A DNA stretch of 64,000 nucleotides from the NCBI RefSeq assembly GCF_003051105.1, contig NZ_QAOO01000002.1, positions 124,001-188,000 on the forward strand. Reading direction: 5' to 3'. Of the stretch, positions 33,918 through 43,789 are shown piece after piece. This stretch comes from Nitrosomonas nitrosa (lineage in GTDB: Bacteria; Pseudomonadota; Gammaproteobacteria; Burkholderiales; Nitrosomonadaceae). Positions within the stretch are counted from its first letter, which is position 1, and each line of letters opens with the position of its first letter. The notes below the pieces were generated by a model that was not told the DNA's origin, searched no databases, and saw only the letters and a list, made by a program, of their open reading frames with translations. A program made the position numbers and the translations under genes.

Positions 33918-36716
33918 TTATCCGCCGAACACTTCTTCCCACAGTTGCAGCACGGCCATGCGTGCGTGGCTGAGGTGTTCGGCTTCGATGCGGGCGTAAC
34001 CGGCCGATTTTTCTTGGGAGGTATTGCCGCCGGCCAGCTCGGGGTCGGTGTTGAGCCGCAGGCGGTGCTGCAGGCGGCGGAATTCACGGTAGGCGGTGAG
34101 CACTTGCTGGGCGGTCTCGGCCGGAATGAGGCCGAGTTCGCCGGATAGTTTCAGCAGCGCGATATTGCCGATGTTGCCGGTCAGTTGGGGATAGCGGTGC
34201 GCGTAGCCGAGCACCAGGTACTGCACGATGAATTCCACGTCGATGATGCCGCCGCGGTCATGCTTGATATCGAACAGCGGGGTGGGGTTGGGGTGCGCGT
34301 TCAGCATTTTCTCGCGCATCTTCAGGATTTCTTGCCGAAGCGGGGCGAGGTCGCGCTGTTTGCATAAAATTTCTTTGCGGACTTGTTCGAACAGGGCGCC
34401 GACTTGCTGATCGCCCGAAATGTAGCGGGCGCGTGTCAGCGCCTGGTGTTCCCAGACCCAGGCTTGTTCGTGCTGGTATTGGCTGAACGCTTCGATGGAG
34501 CAGGCCAGCAGGCCGCTGGTGCCATTGGGGCGCAAGCGTAGATCGGTTTCATACAAGACCCCGGTCGAGGTGTGGCTGGTGAGCCAGCTATTGATGCTTT
34601 GGCTCAGCTTGGTGTAAATCTCCAGCGCATCGGGGTGGTTGTCCTTGAACAGAAAGATGATGTCGAGATCCGAAGCGTAACCGAGTTCTTTGCCGCCGAG
34701 CTTGCCGTAGCCGATGATGGCGAAGGCCGGGCGGTCGCGATGCTTTTTTTTGAGCCCCTGCCAGGCGAGGTTGAGCACGTTGTCGAGTATCAGGTCGGCC
34801 AGTTCGGTGAGGTGATCGCTCAACGTTTCCAGCAGCAGCTTGCCCTCCAAATCGATCGCTAGCAACTGAAACACCTGGGCATGCTGGAAGTGGCGCAAAA
34901 CGTCCATTTGCCATTCCGTAATGTTGCTCTTGGGGCTGTTGGCGTGGGTGAGTTGGTACATGAGCTCCCGCCTGAGTGCGGGCCAATCCGGCAGTTGGTA
35001 GAGGCCGCGCGGCGTGAGCAGTTGATCGAGCAGGATGGGGTGGCGGCCGAGGTAGTCGGTGGCCCATTGGCTGGCGCTGACCAGCTTGGTGATCCGCGGC
35101 AGGGTCTGCGGGTGCTCCAGCAATAAAGCCAGGTAGGCGGTATGCTGGCTGATATGCTCGAGCAGTTGCAGCATGCGCTCCAGCGTCGATTCGACCGGCG
35201 GAAATTGGGCGATCGCCTCGACCAGGATGGGCATCAGCGATTTGATCTTGCGCTGGCGGGCGGGTGGCAGTTGCTGAAAAAAATAGCTGCCATAAAATTG
35301 CTGGATTCTGGCCGAAATTTTGCCAGGTTCGGTAAAGCCCAAGGTGGTGAGCTGGCTGGTGGCGGCGGCCACTTGCGTGCTGTCATCCGCGTGCTCCTGC
35401 CAGAGGCTGGTGAGAATGTCATGCGCGGGTGATTTGCGCGGCGCGGCGAAAATGAGTTCGAAGTGCCGCGTGACGTGGCTGCGGTGGATATCGAGCTGCT
35501 GCAGAAAATCGGCAAAACTAGGATAACCCATGGCTGCCGCGATCAACGCTTGATCGAGCGGATCGTCGGGTAGATTCTGGGTTTGCTGATCGTCTAAATA
35601 TTGCAGCCGGTGTTCCAGTTTGCGCAGAAAACGATAGGCGTCGATCAATTCGGTAATGGTTTGCGCGGGGATAGGCTGTTTCTGCTGCAGCCGTTGCAGC
35701 GTGGCGAGCGTGGGGCGGATGCACAAATCGGCATCGCGTCCGCCCCGTATCAATTGGAAGACCTGCGTGATGAATTCGATTTCGCGTATGCCGCCAGGGC
35801 CGAGCTTGATATTGTCATGCATTTCCCGGCGGTCCACTTCTTTGCGCAGTTGCGCGTGCAGGCTGCGCATGGCTTCGTAGGCTTCAAAATCCAGGTATTT
35901 GCGAAACACGAAGGGGCGGGTGATTTCTTCCATCAGGACGGCCGTGGCGGCGGCAGGGCCTGCGATGACCCGGCTTTTGAGCCAGGCGTGCCGTTCCCAT
36001 TCCCGTCCCTGCGTGGCGAAATACTCTTCCAGCATGGCGAAGCTGATGGCCAATGGGCTGTTCTCACCGTGCGGCCGCAGTCGCATGTCGACCCGGAATA
36101 CATAGCCATCTACCGTATAATCGTTGAGGCTCGCAATCAGCTTGCGGCCGAGGCGGGTAAAGAAATCGTGATTGGCAATCGCTTTTCGCCCATTGGTTTC
36201 TCCATCTTCCGGGTAGATGAAAACCAGATCGACGTCGGAGGATACATTGAGTTCGCCGCCGCCTAATTTGCCCATGGCCACGACTAACAATTGCTGTGGG
36301 GTGGCGCTTTTTTCACCGATCGGTGAACCAAACTGGTCGGGCTGAGTCAGCCAGTTATGGTACTGTTCGAGTGAACAACGGATGGTCACTTCGGCCAAGT
36401 GGGTCATGGTGGTCATGACTTCGGTCAGATCCGCCATGCCGGCCAGGTCACGGATCGCCAAGCGCAGCATAACCCGTTTGCGCAGGATGCGTAACGTGCT
36501 GCGCAGCAGGGATTCGTCCAAAGAGGCGTTTGCGCAGGCGGCATCGAGGTGGGTGAGCATTTCCTCGCGCGAAAACGGACGATGCAGATGAACCAACAGG
36601 TCATTGCGTAACGCCGGTTCGCTGTCCAGCTGGCGTTGTGCGTAGCGGCTAAAGCGCAGTGCCTGTTCGAGCTTGGCTTCTGCCGATGAGTCGACTGTGT
36701 CGATGGATGGTTTCAA
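33918..36716 (-). CDS. glnE: Glutamine synthetase adenylyltransferase / adenylyl-removing enzyme
   Basis: GlnE switches glutamine synthetase off by adenylylation and on by phosphorolytic de-adenylylation, under PII control. Two nucleotidyltransferase domains are present: the N-terminal de-adenylylase with GKLGGGELNVSSDVDLVFIY (near residues 148-167) and the C-terminal adenylylase with GKLGGKELGYASDLDIIFLF (near residues 664-683). Each is followed by helical domains. Length is 932 residues, as in E. coli. The frame starts at TTG (36716) with no good ribosome binding site, so the exact start is uncertain. Regulated ammonium assimilation is relevant to an ammonia-using organism. Confidence 0.95.
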   Translation of the reverse strand: MKPSIDTVDSSAEAKLEQALRFSRYAQRQLDSEPALRNDLLVHLHRPFSREEMLTHLDAACANASLDESLLRSTLRILRKRVMLRLAIRDLAGMADLTEVMTTMTHLAEVTIRCSLEQYHNWLTQPDQFGSPIGEKSATPQQLLVVAMGKLGGGELNVSSDVDLVFIYPEDGETNGRKAIANHDFFTRLGRKLIASLNDYTVDGYVFRVDMRLRPHGENSPLAISFAMLEEYFATQGREWERHAWLKSRVIAGPAAATAVLMEEITRPFVFRKYLDFEAYEAMRSLHAQLRKEVDRREMHDNIKLGPGGIREIEFITQVFQLIRGGRDADLCIRPTLATLQRLQQKQPIPAQTITELIDAYRFLRKLEHRLQYLDDQQTQNLPDDPLDQALIAAAMGYPSFADFLQQLDIHRSHVTRHFELIFAAPRKSPAHDILTSLWQEHADDSTQVAAATSQLTTLGFTEPGKISARIQQFYGSYFFQQLPPARQRKIKSLMPILVEAIAQFPPVESTLERMLQLLEHISQHTAYLALLLEHPQTLPRITKLVSASQWATDYLGRHPILLDQLLTPRGLYQLPDWPALRRELMYQLTHANSPKSNITEWQMDVLRHFQHAQVFQLLAIDLEGKLLLETLSDHLTELADLILDNVLNLAWQGLKKKHRDRPAFAIIGYGKLGGKELGYASDLDIIFLFKDNHPDALEIYTKLSQSINSWLTSHTSTGVLYETDLRLRPNGTSGLLACSIEAFSQYQHEQAWVWEHQALTRARYISGDQQVGALFEQVRKEILCKQRDLAPLRQEILKMREKMLNAHPNPTPLFDIKHDRGGIIDVEFIVQYLVLGYAHRYPQLTGNIGNIALLKLSGELGLIPAETAQQVLTAYREFRRLQHRLRLNTDPELAGGNTSQEKSAGYARIEAEHLSHARMAVLQLWEEVFGG

Positions 36717-37107
36717 GGTTAAAATAGACTCCCATAAATTTTTTGTCGATCCTGTTGATCGTTGCTTCTATATGCAAATGAGATGGTTTCTTCGCAACGG
36801 ATTTCCGAATCACTAGCATGACAGGTTATGATACCTGCTAATACGCTGTTGTTGCCGAATGCCGACCTCGATCCATTGCCCATTCCAATCCCAATCCGGC
36901 TTGGTCGTTTCGACTCGCCGTATTGTGGATGCGGCTTGCAGCTTGTCTGTGCCTCATGTGTGAGGGGGTTAGGTAATTGCGGCCATAGCTCAAGGAATCG
37001 TTATGAAGTTTCGCCAGCGCTGGGTTGAGCGGCGTTAATGACGGTGTTCTGCTTCCTCTAAGTCATTTATTCCGGAATAAGACAAAGTTTTTGCCATAAG
37101 ATCACTG
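36717..37107. other. Intergenic region between glnE and yhdP, no gene supported
   Basis: This 391-bp divergent spacer should contain promoters for both genes. A frame of 66 codons (36828-37028) has no recognisable family or good ribosome binding site and looks like chance. The only clear structure is a perfect 14-bp palindrome TTATTCCGGAATAA at 37067-37080, about 30 bp before yhdP, which could be a protein-binding site. Confidence 0.6.
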
Positions 37108-40100
37108 ATGATGCTTTCTTTTTTCAAGCGATCTGTTTTCGCTTTACGCTGGCTCGGGTGGGCCCTATTCGCGGTCGTCATGTCCTTCTGCTTGCTGCTG
37201 CTGTTGCTGCGTTATTGGCTATTGCCCGATATCGAGCGGTATCGCCCGCACATCGCGGCAGCGATTTCTCAGGTGGCGGGTCAGCAGATCAGTATCGAGC
37301 GGATCGATGCCAATTGGGATGGCTTGCGTCCGTATTTGCAGCTGCATGGGGTGCGCGTGCATGATCGATACGGCTCGCTGGTGCTGATATTGACTGAATT
37401 GGATGGTACGTTTGCCTGGCGGTCATTGCTGTATGGTGAATTGCGGTTTCGCGCAATCCGGATCGAGCGGCCGGTGCTGATCGTACGGCGCGACCTCGAT
37501 GGCGTGCTGCATATTGCGGGGGGAATGTTCGATCAGGATGAAGCGGATACCGGTTTTTTTGATTGGCTGCTGCGTCAACGCCAATTGATCATCAATAACG
37601 CCGATGTCTTTTGGCTGGATGAGCTGCGTGCCGCGCCGGTGTTGTATCTGAATGCGGTCAGTTTGCTGATGCGTAATCAAGACGGGCTGCACCGTTTCGG
37701 TTTGCGCGCTACGCCGCCGGCTGAGGTGGCTGCGCCGATCGATATTCGCGGTGAATTTACGGGGGTTTCAGTGAGCGCCAAGGATAGATGGCGCGGCCGC
37801 TTGTTCGCTCAACTGGATCATGTCGATCTCGCGGTATTGCAAACTTGGCTGCCCTTTCCCAATAGCCTGCAATTTGATCATGGCAGCGGAGCATTCCGTG
37901 CCTGGATCGGGGTGGATAGCGAGTCTGTCACCGGCTGGACGGCCGATATGAATTTTAACGAAACGCGCCTGCACTGGGCTGGCAGCTCGCCCAAGCTCGA
38001 TCTTGGGCATGTGCGCGGGCGAGTCGGCTGGAAGAAGTACGATGACGGTGAGCAATCCGGTGACGAATGGTTTGTTCAGCAACTGAGTGTTGCCATCCAA
38101 GACCGGCGATTCATCAAACCCATGAATATCACATGGCAGCGAAAAGCGGGCGGCGAGACGGATTCATTAGAAAATGCGCTGCGGATCGATGACCTGGACG
38201 TGAGTGCGCTGACATCGCTCGCGCATCATTTGCCGATCGCATCGGCCATGCAGCAGCAAATCGCGCGCTGGTCTCCTCAAGGCATCATCGACCATGCGCA
38301 GCTCGCTTGGCAAGGCGATTGGCAAGCCCCGCGCGTTTTTGACGGAAAGGTGAGTTTTCGTAAACTGGCCGTCAATCAGCTCGGCAAAATCGCTGCGGTC
38401 AGCGGAATCAGTGGCAGTATCGAAATGACCGAACAGAATGGTGCGCTCAGCCTCGATTCAGATAAGGTCAGCGTGACCTGGTCCGGTGCAGCGGGGGAGT
38501 CGATCGAATTCGACCATGTCGCCGCGCTCATCGATTGGCAGCAATTCTCGGATCTGGCGTTGACGGTGTTTGAGTTGCATCGTGTCTCGTTTGCAAATAA
38601 CTACATCGCGGGGACGATGCATGGGCGCTATCAGGATCGTTCCGGTCAATCCGGCGCGATCGACCTGGGGGGGGAGCTGACTTATGCGGAAGCGGGTTAT
38701 CTCAGCAGGTATTTGACCCGTCTGGTTAACCAGGAGAAACCACCCAGTTGGCTCGCCAATTCAGCGATAACGGGATGGTTGGATGATTTCCAGTTTTATG
38801 TGCGGGGCGATGTGAACCAATTGTTTGCGGGTCAGCGTCAAAGCCAAGTCGTGAAGTTTTCGACGAAAATCACCGATGCCGCCGTGAAACTGCCGGATGG
38901 CTGGCCGGCTATGACGGGAGTGCGGGCCGCTGTTTCACTCGAGGATCGCCGTTTGAAAATGACCGTGCATCAAGCAAAAGCGGGGGAGATCGCTTTAAAA
39001 AATGCGCGATTGCAGATCGAAAATATCTCCGCGCCTGATCCGGTTTTGCGGGTTTCAGGCGTGGCGGAGGGTGCGACGCAACATATCATCGATTTGGTCG
39101 AGAAGGTGCCGCTGAGTGGGCGTGCGGCGACCGGTTTTCCCAGTCTGGGCAAGGTAAGCGGCAATGGAAAATTACAATGGGAGGCGACATGGCCGTTGGG
39201 TCCACCACAAGCCGGGCGAGCCCTCGATCTACAGGGGCGCTATGAATTGATCGATAATGAAATCGATCTGGAGGATGGCTTTGCGTCGCTGAGCAAGCTC
39301 AATGGGACGCTTGCGTTCACCCAATCGACCGTATCGATCGCAGGGCTGAAGGGACAAGCGCTAGGTGGCCCCATGACAGTCGACGTGACGACATTGCCCG
39401 GCGGCGAGCTGCGCATCGCTGCGGCGGGTCAAGTCGACTTTGATCGTTTGCATGCTTTGAACCCCGGCAAACCCACCACGCCTTTGCAATTATGGTTGCA
39501 ATTTCTGCGGGGGGCTACCGATTGGTCGGCTGTGTTCGATATGAGCGAAAAAGGTGTGGGCGTTAAGCTTGAATCGACCTTGGCAGGCGCTGTTTCTTCA
39601 CTGCCTGGGCCGTTTTCCAAATCGGCCGCGGAAAGAGTCCCGTTCAGTTTTGTAAGAAATTTAACCGATTTAAATCAGGAGGTTTTGCAATTTCGTGTCG
39701 GTGAAATCATGACGGCCGAGATTCGGCGTACCCGTGATGAAGACGGTCACTTCATTCCCGTGCGGGGTGTGATGAGTTTTCAAACGGTACCGGAGGAGCT
39801 GCCCGTGGCCGTCATGACCAAGGTGCATGGTGCGATTTCCTCGCTGGAGTGGGATCGATGGCAGGCACTGTTCCGTCGGCATGACGAGATGGTTGCGCTA
39901 TCGGGGCGGCAGGGGCGAGGGGTCAAGGCTTTGTTGACCGACCGGATTGTGTTCGATCTCGATATCGGCAGGCTCGATTTTCTGGAAAGCCGTTTCAACG
40001 CCTTCAGCTTCCGTGCGGATAAGCAGGGTTTTCTGTGGGATGCAACGGTCGTGAGCGATGAGGTGGTTGGCAAGATAGCCTGGGATGGCGGCGTAAAGCG

Positions 40101-40983
40101 TAAGGCGGTGGCGCGCCTAAAAAAGTTGGCCATGCCGGAAGCAGTGCCCGATCCTCATATGACCGAGGAGAAAAGGAATCAGCCGAAAAACTGGCCTACC
40201 ATCGATCTCCAAGCCGAAGCGTTGTTCGCCAAAGAAAAGCCACTGGGCGAACTGATATTGTTGGCGCAGCAGCAGCGTGATGGCTGGCATATCGATAGCT
40301 TGCGCGTGACCCATGCGGACAGTTCTTTTTCGATGCAGGGTGTATGGCAGAATCAGCGTGCGCCGTTTCAGATGCAAGCCGAGATCCGATTGCAAGCCAA
40401 TAATATCGGGAAATTTCTGACACGTGTAGGCTATCCAGGGCGTATTGCGCGCGGAGAGGGTAAACTGGAAGGTTCACTGACGTGGCAAGGCGAACCTTTT
40501 TCCCTTCATTTTCCTTCGTTATCTGGCAAACTGAGGGTGGCGGCGCAGCGCGGACAATTTACCAAATTCAGGCCTGGAATGAGTAAATTGCTCGGGATTT
40601 TCGATCTAAAATCCATTCCCCGCAGACTGACATTGGATTTTTACGATGTATTCAGTCAAGGTTTTGGTTTCGAAGATATATTGGGCGATGTTAAAATTGA
40701 AAATGGGGTGGCGGAAACGCATGAGTTGCAGATTGCCGGAAGCGCAGCTTACCTTGCTGTGAGCGGTGAGATAAATTTAGTGGAAGAAACACAGTCACTT
40801 CTGGTTAAAATGTTCCCTTCGCTCGGATTGGCTACGCCGGTTGTGGGCATCGCATCGATGATCGCAAATCAGTCGCTGAAAGATCCATTTGATCGTGTTT
40901 TATTTAATGAATATGCTATAACAGGAACATGGGATGAGCCCGTTGTCGTTAAATCGCAAAGTGCGCCAGAATCAAAAGAATGA
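37108..40983 (+). CDS. yhdP: YhdP family AsmA-like envelope protein
   Basis: YhdP-type proteins are long periplasmic bridge-like proteins anchored in the inner membrane and linked to phospholipid transport to the outer membrane. An N-terminal membrane helix (about residues 15-38, FAVVMSFCLLLLLLRYWLLP) precedes a conserved segment with RIDANWDGLRPYLQLHGVRV. The remaining 1,250 residues are beta-rich repeats, ending in an AsmA-like region (GRIARGEGKLEGSLTWQG, about residues 1111-1128) and VGIASMIANQSLKDPFDRVL near the C-terminus. Length is 1,291 residues, close to E. coli YhdP. Either of two adjacent ATG codons (37108, 37111) may be the start. The nitrilase gene follows, the classic yhdP-nitrilase-tldD order. 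Confidence 0.92.
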   Translation: MMLSFFKRSVFALRWLGWALFAVVMSFCLLLLLLRYWLLPDIERYRPHIAAAISQVAGQQISIERIDANWDGLRPYLQLHGVRVHDRYGSLVLILTELDGTFAWRSLLYGELRFRAIRIERPVLIVRRDLDGVLHIAGGMFDQDEADTGFFDWLLRQRQLIINNADVFWLDELRAAPVLYLNAVSLLMRNQDGLHRFGLRATPPAEVAAPIDIRGEFTGVSVSAKDRWRGRLFAQLDHVDLAVLQTWLPFPNSLQFDHGSGAFRAWIGVDSESVTGWTADMNFNETRLHWAGSSPKLDLGHVRGRVGWKKYDDGEQSGDEWFVQQLSVAIQDRRFIKPMNITWQRKAGGETDSLENALRIDDLDVSALTSLAHHLPIASAMQQQIARWSPQGIIDHAQLAWQGDWQAPRVFDGKVSFRKLAVNQLGKIAAVSGISGSIEMTEQNGALSLDSDKVSVTWSGAAGESIEFDHVAALIDWQQFSDLALTVFELHRVSFANNYIAGTMHGRYQDRSGQSGAIDLGGELTYAEAGYLSRYLTRLVNQEKPPSWLANSAITGWLDDFQFYVRGDVNQLFAGQRQSQVVKFSTKITDAAVKLPDGWPAMTGVRAAVSLEDRRLKMTVHQAKAGEIALKNARLQIENISAPDPVLRVSGVAEGATQHIIDLVEKVPLSGRAATGFPSLGKVSGNGKLQWEATWPLGPPQAGRALDLQGRYELIDNEIDLEDGFASLSKLNGTLAFTQSTVSIAGLKGQALGGPMTVDVTTLPGGELRIAAAGQVDFDRLHALNPGKPTTPLQLWLQFLRGATDWSAVFDMSEKGVGVKLESTLAGAVSSLPGPFSKSAAERVPFSFVRNLTDLNQEVLQFRVGEIMTAEIRRTRDEDGHFIPVRGVMSFQTVPEELPVAVMTKVHGAISSLEWDRWQALFRRHDEMVALSGRQGRGVKALLTDRIVFDLDIGRLDFLESRFNAFSFRADKQGFLWDATVVSDEVVGKIAWDGGVKRKAVARLKKLAMPEAVPDPHMTEEKRNQPKNWPTIDLQAEALFAKEKPLGELILLAQQQRDGWHIDSLRVTHADSSFSMQGVWQNQRAPFQMQAEIRLQANNIGKFLTRVGYPGRIARGEGKLEGSLTWQGEPFSLHFPSLSGKLRVAAQRGQFTKFRPGMSKLLGIFDLKSIPRRLTLDFYDVFSQGFGFEDILGDVKIENGVAETHELQIAGSAAYLAVSGEINLVEETQSLLVKMFPSLGLATPVVGIASMIANQSLKDPFDRVLFNEYAITGTWDEPVVVKSQSAPESKE

Positions 40984-41141
40984 CGACCGGCTTGGAGGCA
41001 TCTTGAACATTATGGGAACAGCAAGCCGATATCGCTTGCTCGAGGGGGAGGAGTTATCTTGAATTGCTTGAATATCTTTGTGAGCAAGATCGATTTCTTG
41101 CTTGAAGCGAACCGCTTTAATTAATGGTGCTGGAGGACGAG

Positions 41142-42011
41142 ATGTCGAGCCATTCGGATACGTTGATGGAATCATTGTCAGAAAACGGCAATGACAATAA
41201 TAGGGGGGTGCGGGTCGCGGCTGTTCAAATGGCTTCCGGACCCAGCGTTGCGGCCAATTTGGAAGAAGCGTTACGCCTAATCGAGTTGGCGGTATCGCAA
41301 GATGCAAAGCTTGTTGTCCTGCCGGAGTATTTCTGTATTATGGGGTTGCAGGATACCGATAAGCTGGAAGTTCGAGAGCAACCCGGCAATGGAATGATCC
41401 AATCTTTCCTCAGCGAGACGGCCAAGCGGTTTGGCATTTGGCTGGTTGGCGGTTCTGTGCCATTAGTGTCACACGTGCCTGATAAGATTTATAATAGCTG
41501 CCTGGTTTATGATGATCATGGCAGGCTGGTCGCCCGTTACGATAAAATTCATTTGTTCGGGCTCGCGCTGGGGAATGAACGCTTTGCGGAGGAGAGAACA
41601 ATCAAGGCTGGCGACAAAGTCGTCGCGCTCGATTCACCATTTGGCCGGATTGGGCTGTCGATTTGTTATGATCTTCGCTTCCCCGAGCTTTATCGCATCA
41701 TGGGAAAAGTCGATATCATCCTTGCGCCCTCGGCTTTTACGGCCATCACGGGCAAAGCCCATTGGGAAACGTTGATTCGTGCGCGTGCCATTGAGAATCA
41801 GGCGTATGTGATCGCACCTGCGCAGGGGGGGTTTCATGTTAGTGGGCGCGAGACCAATGGAGACAGTATGATCGTCGATCCCTGGGGGGGGGTCATAGAT
41901 CGCTTGGCGCGTGGGCCAGGGGTTGTGGTCGCTTCGCTGGATCAAGCCTATCAATCCAGCGTCCGTGCAAGCCTGCCTGCGTTAGAGCATCGTTGCTTGT
42001 ATCCATGCTAG
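41142..42011 (+). CDS. Nitrilase-superfamily amidase (Nit1/deaminated glutathione amidase type)
   Basis: This is a carbon-nitrogen hydrolase with a Glu-Lys-Cys triad: VLPEYFCIMG (Glu near 61), ARYDKIHLFG (Lys near 135) and SICYDLRFPELYR (Cys near 174). It resembles the Nit1-type amidases that repair deaminated glutathione, but substrate is inferred from family only. The ATG at 41142 is preferred over 41124 because GGAGG (41132-41136) then lies 5 nt upstream; this gives 289 residues. It stands between yhdP and tldD, a neighbourhood widely conserved in proteobacteria. Confidence 0.88.
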   Translation: MSSHSDTLMESLSENGNDNNRGVRVAAVQMASGPSVAANLEEALRLIELAVSQDAKLVVLPEYFCIMGLQDTDKLEVREQPGNGMIQSFLSETAKRFGIWLVGGSVPLVSHVPDKIYNSCLVYDDHGRLVARYDKIHLFGLALGNERFAEERTIKAGDKVVALDSPFGRIGLSICYDLRFPELYRIMGKVDIILAPSAFTAITGKAHWETLIRARAIENQAYVIAPAQGGFHVSGRETNGDSMIVDPWGGVIDRLARGPGVVVASLDQAYQSSVRASLPALEHRCLYPC

Positions 42012-42035
42012 CCTTAACCTAAATTTAATTTGAAG

Positions 42036-43484
42036 ATGAACGAATCCTTTACTATCGCCGATCATTGCCTGCTGATGCCTTACGAGCTTGATACCAACCG
42101 GTTACATCAAGTATTTGGGCAGATGCTTGCCCATCAGATCGATTATGCAGATCTTTATTTCCAATATGGTCGTTCCGAGGGGTGGGTGCTCGAAGAAGGT
42201 ATCGTCAAATCGGGCAGCTTCAATATTGATCAAGGCGTGGGTGTGCGGGCGATCAGTGGTGAGAAAACGGCATTTGCCTATTCCGATGAAATCAGTCTGA
42301 ATGCTTTGGAATCGGCTGCAAAGGCAACACGCGCCATTGCGCATCAAGGCAGTGCCCAGTCTGTGCAGATCGTTAACAAGGTGGCGCGTTATCCAAGCCA
42401 ATCGCTCTATCTTCCTCAGGATCCGATTTCGGCTTTCAAAGACAGCGATAAAGTCGCTTTACTGGAAAAATTGGAAGGATTTGCACGCGCAGTCGATAAG
42501 CGCGTTATCCAGGTCATGGCATCGCTGGCAGGGGAGTACGAGGTGGTCATGGTTGCGCGCAGCGATGGCTTGCTTGCGGCCGATGTGCGGCCTTTGGTGC
42601 GAATGTCGTTGCAGGTGATCGCTGAGGAGAATGGTCGGCGTGAGCAAGGTGTCGCAGGCGGGGGTGGGCGATTCGATTATGCCTATTTTACTGATGAAAT
42701 TTTAGCCGATTATGCTCAAAAGGCAGTGCACCAGGCAATCGTGAATCTCGATGCAAAACCGGCCCCAGCTGGGACAATGACGGTGGTGCTGGGAAGTGGC
42801 TGGCCAGGTGTGCTGCTGCACGAAGCGATTGGTCATGGATTGGAAGGCGATTTCAACCGGAAGGGAAGTTCTGCTTTTTCTGGCCGCATTGGTGAACGTG
42901 TGGCTGCGGATGGCGTGACGGTGGTCGATGATGGTACGATTGCTCGCCGCCGTGGATCGCTCAATATCGACGATGAAGGTAACCCGACACAATGCACGGT
43001 ATTGATCGAAAATGGCGTACTCCGAGGTTATTTGCAAGACAACCTGAATGCGAGACTTATGAATCAACCGCTTACCGGCAATGGCAGGCGGGAGTCGTTT
43101 GCGCATATTCCAATGCCGCGGATGACCAATACCTATATGCTTAACGGTAATAAGCATCCGGAAGAAATCATCGCATCGGTAAAGCATGGTTTGTATGCTG
43201 TCAACTTTGGAGGGGGGCAGGTCGATATCACCAGCGGTAAATTTGTCTTTTCCGCGGCCGAAGCCTACATGATCGAGAATGGAAAAGTGACTTATCCAGT
43301 CAAAGGTGCAACCTTGATTGGCAATGGACCGGATGTGCTGACGCGTGTTTCGATGATAGGCAATGATATGGCGCTCGACCCCGGAGTAGGTATGTGTGGA
43401 AAGGAAGGGCAGAGTGTGCCGGTGGGAGTGGGGCAACCGACTTTGCGCGTGGATGGGTTGACGGTGGGTGGGACAGGCGGCTGA
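42036..43484 (+). CDS. tldD: Metalloprotease TldD
   Basis: TldD is the catalytic subunit of the TldD/TldE protease, which degrades unfolded peptides and matures some modified peptides. The zinc motif is [13 protein letters not shown] (HExxxH, His near residues 263 and 268). The N-terminal domain with [19 protein letters not shown] and the C-terminal [20 protein letters not shown] are typical. Length is 482 residues from the ATG at 42036. The partner gene tldE/pmbA is not in the window. It is followed by a 305-bp gap with the ilv promoter and leader. Confidence 0.94.
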   Translation: MNESFTIADHCLLMPYELDTNRLHQVFGQMLAHQIDYADLYFQYGRSEGWVLEEGIVKSGSFNIDQGVGVRAISGEKTAFAYSDEISLNALESAAKATRAIAHQGSAQSVQIVNKVARYPSQSLYLPQDPISAFKDSDKVALLEKLEGFARAVDKRVIQVMASLAGEYEVVMVARSDGLLAADVRPLVRMSLQVIAEENGRREQGVAGGGGRFDYAYFTDEILADYAQKAVHQAIVNLDAKPAPAGTMTVVLGSGWPGVLLHEAIGHGLEGDFNRKGSSAFSGRIGERVAADGVTVVDDGTIARRRGSLNIDDEGNPTQCTVLIENGVLRGYLQDNLNARLMNQPLTGNGRRESFAHIPMPRMTNTYMLNGNKHPEEIIASVKHGLYAVNFGGGQVDITSGKFVFSAAEAYMIENGKVTYPVKGATLIGNGPDVLTRVSMIGNDMALDPGVGMCGKEGQSVPVGVGQPTLRVDGLTVGGTGG

Positions 43485-43599
43485 CGATTTGTTCTGAACC
43501 ATTCACGCAGAACAGATGGTATTGATTCCCTTGGTTGGTTGCGCTACGGTTTGATCATTGTGTGTTGTTTTTTTGATGATTGGGTGCGATGTAAATTAA

Positions 43600-43628
43600 T
43601 TGAAGGTGTGCCCAGGAATAGGTATAAA
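43600..43628 (+). promoter_or_regulatory. Probable sigma-70 promoter of the ilv operon
   Basis: TTGAAG (43600-43605) and TATAAA (43623-43628, in GGTATAAAAT) are separated by 17 bp. The predicted start near 43635 leaves a 155-nt leader before ilvB, within which a terminator hairpin is found. Confidence 0.7.
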
Positions 43629-43700
43629 ATCGAAAGAGTGGATGCGAGCTTAAAATAACGCGGTAAATTGGCCCACTATTTTGAACAGACGAGCGTAGAT

Positions 43701-43753
43701 GCCTGCTGAGAGTAGCTGTATCCAGTTCAGCAGGCTGAGTTTTTTTTATTTTT
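43701..43753 (+). terminator. Terminator hairpin in the ilvB leader (possible attenuator)
   Basis: GCCTGCTGA (43701-43709) and TCAGCAGGC (43727-43735) form a perfect 9-bp stem. TGAG and eight T residues (43740-43747) follow, then ATTTTT. It lies downstream of the predicted ilv promoter and 37 bp upstream of the ilvB start. It can therefore end either the tldD read-through or the ilv leader transcript itself. Confidence 0.8.
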
Positions 43754-43789
43754 CAGATAATTGATTTTTGATACCAGGATACACAAAGT

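Noticed and set aside
34185-36266. Several long frames on the plus strand opposite glnE
   Set aside because: They mirror the codon pattern of the clear glnE gene on the other strand and have no family features.
36828-37028. 66-codon plus-strand frame in the glnE-yhdP spacer
   Set aside because: Pro/Ile repeats (PLPIPIPIR) come from a low-complexity DNA stretch, and there is no ribosome binding site or recognisable domain.
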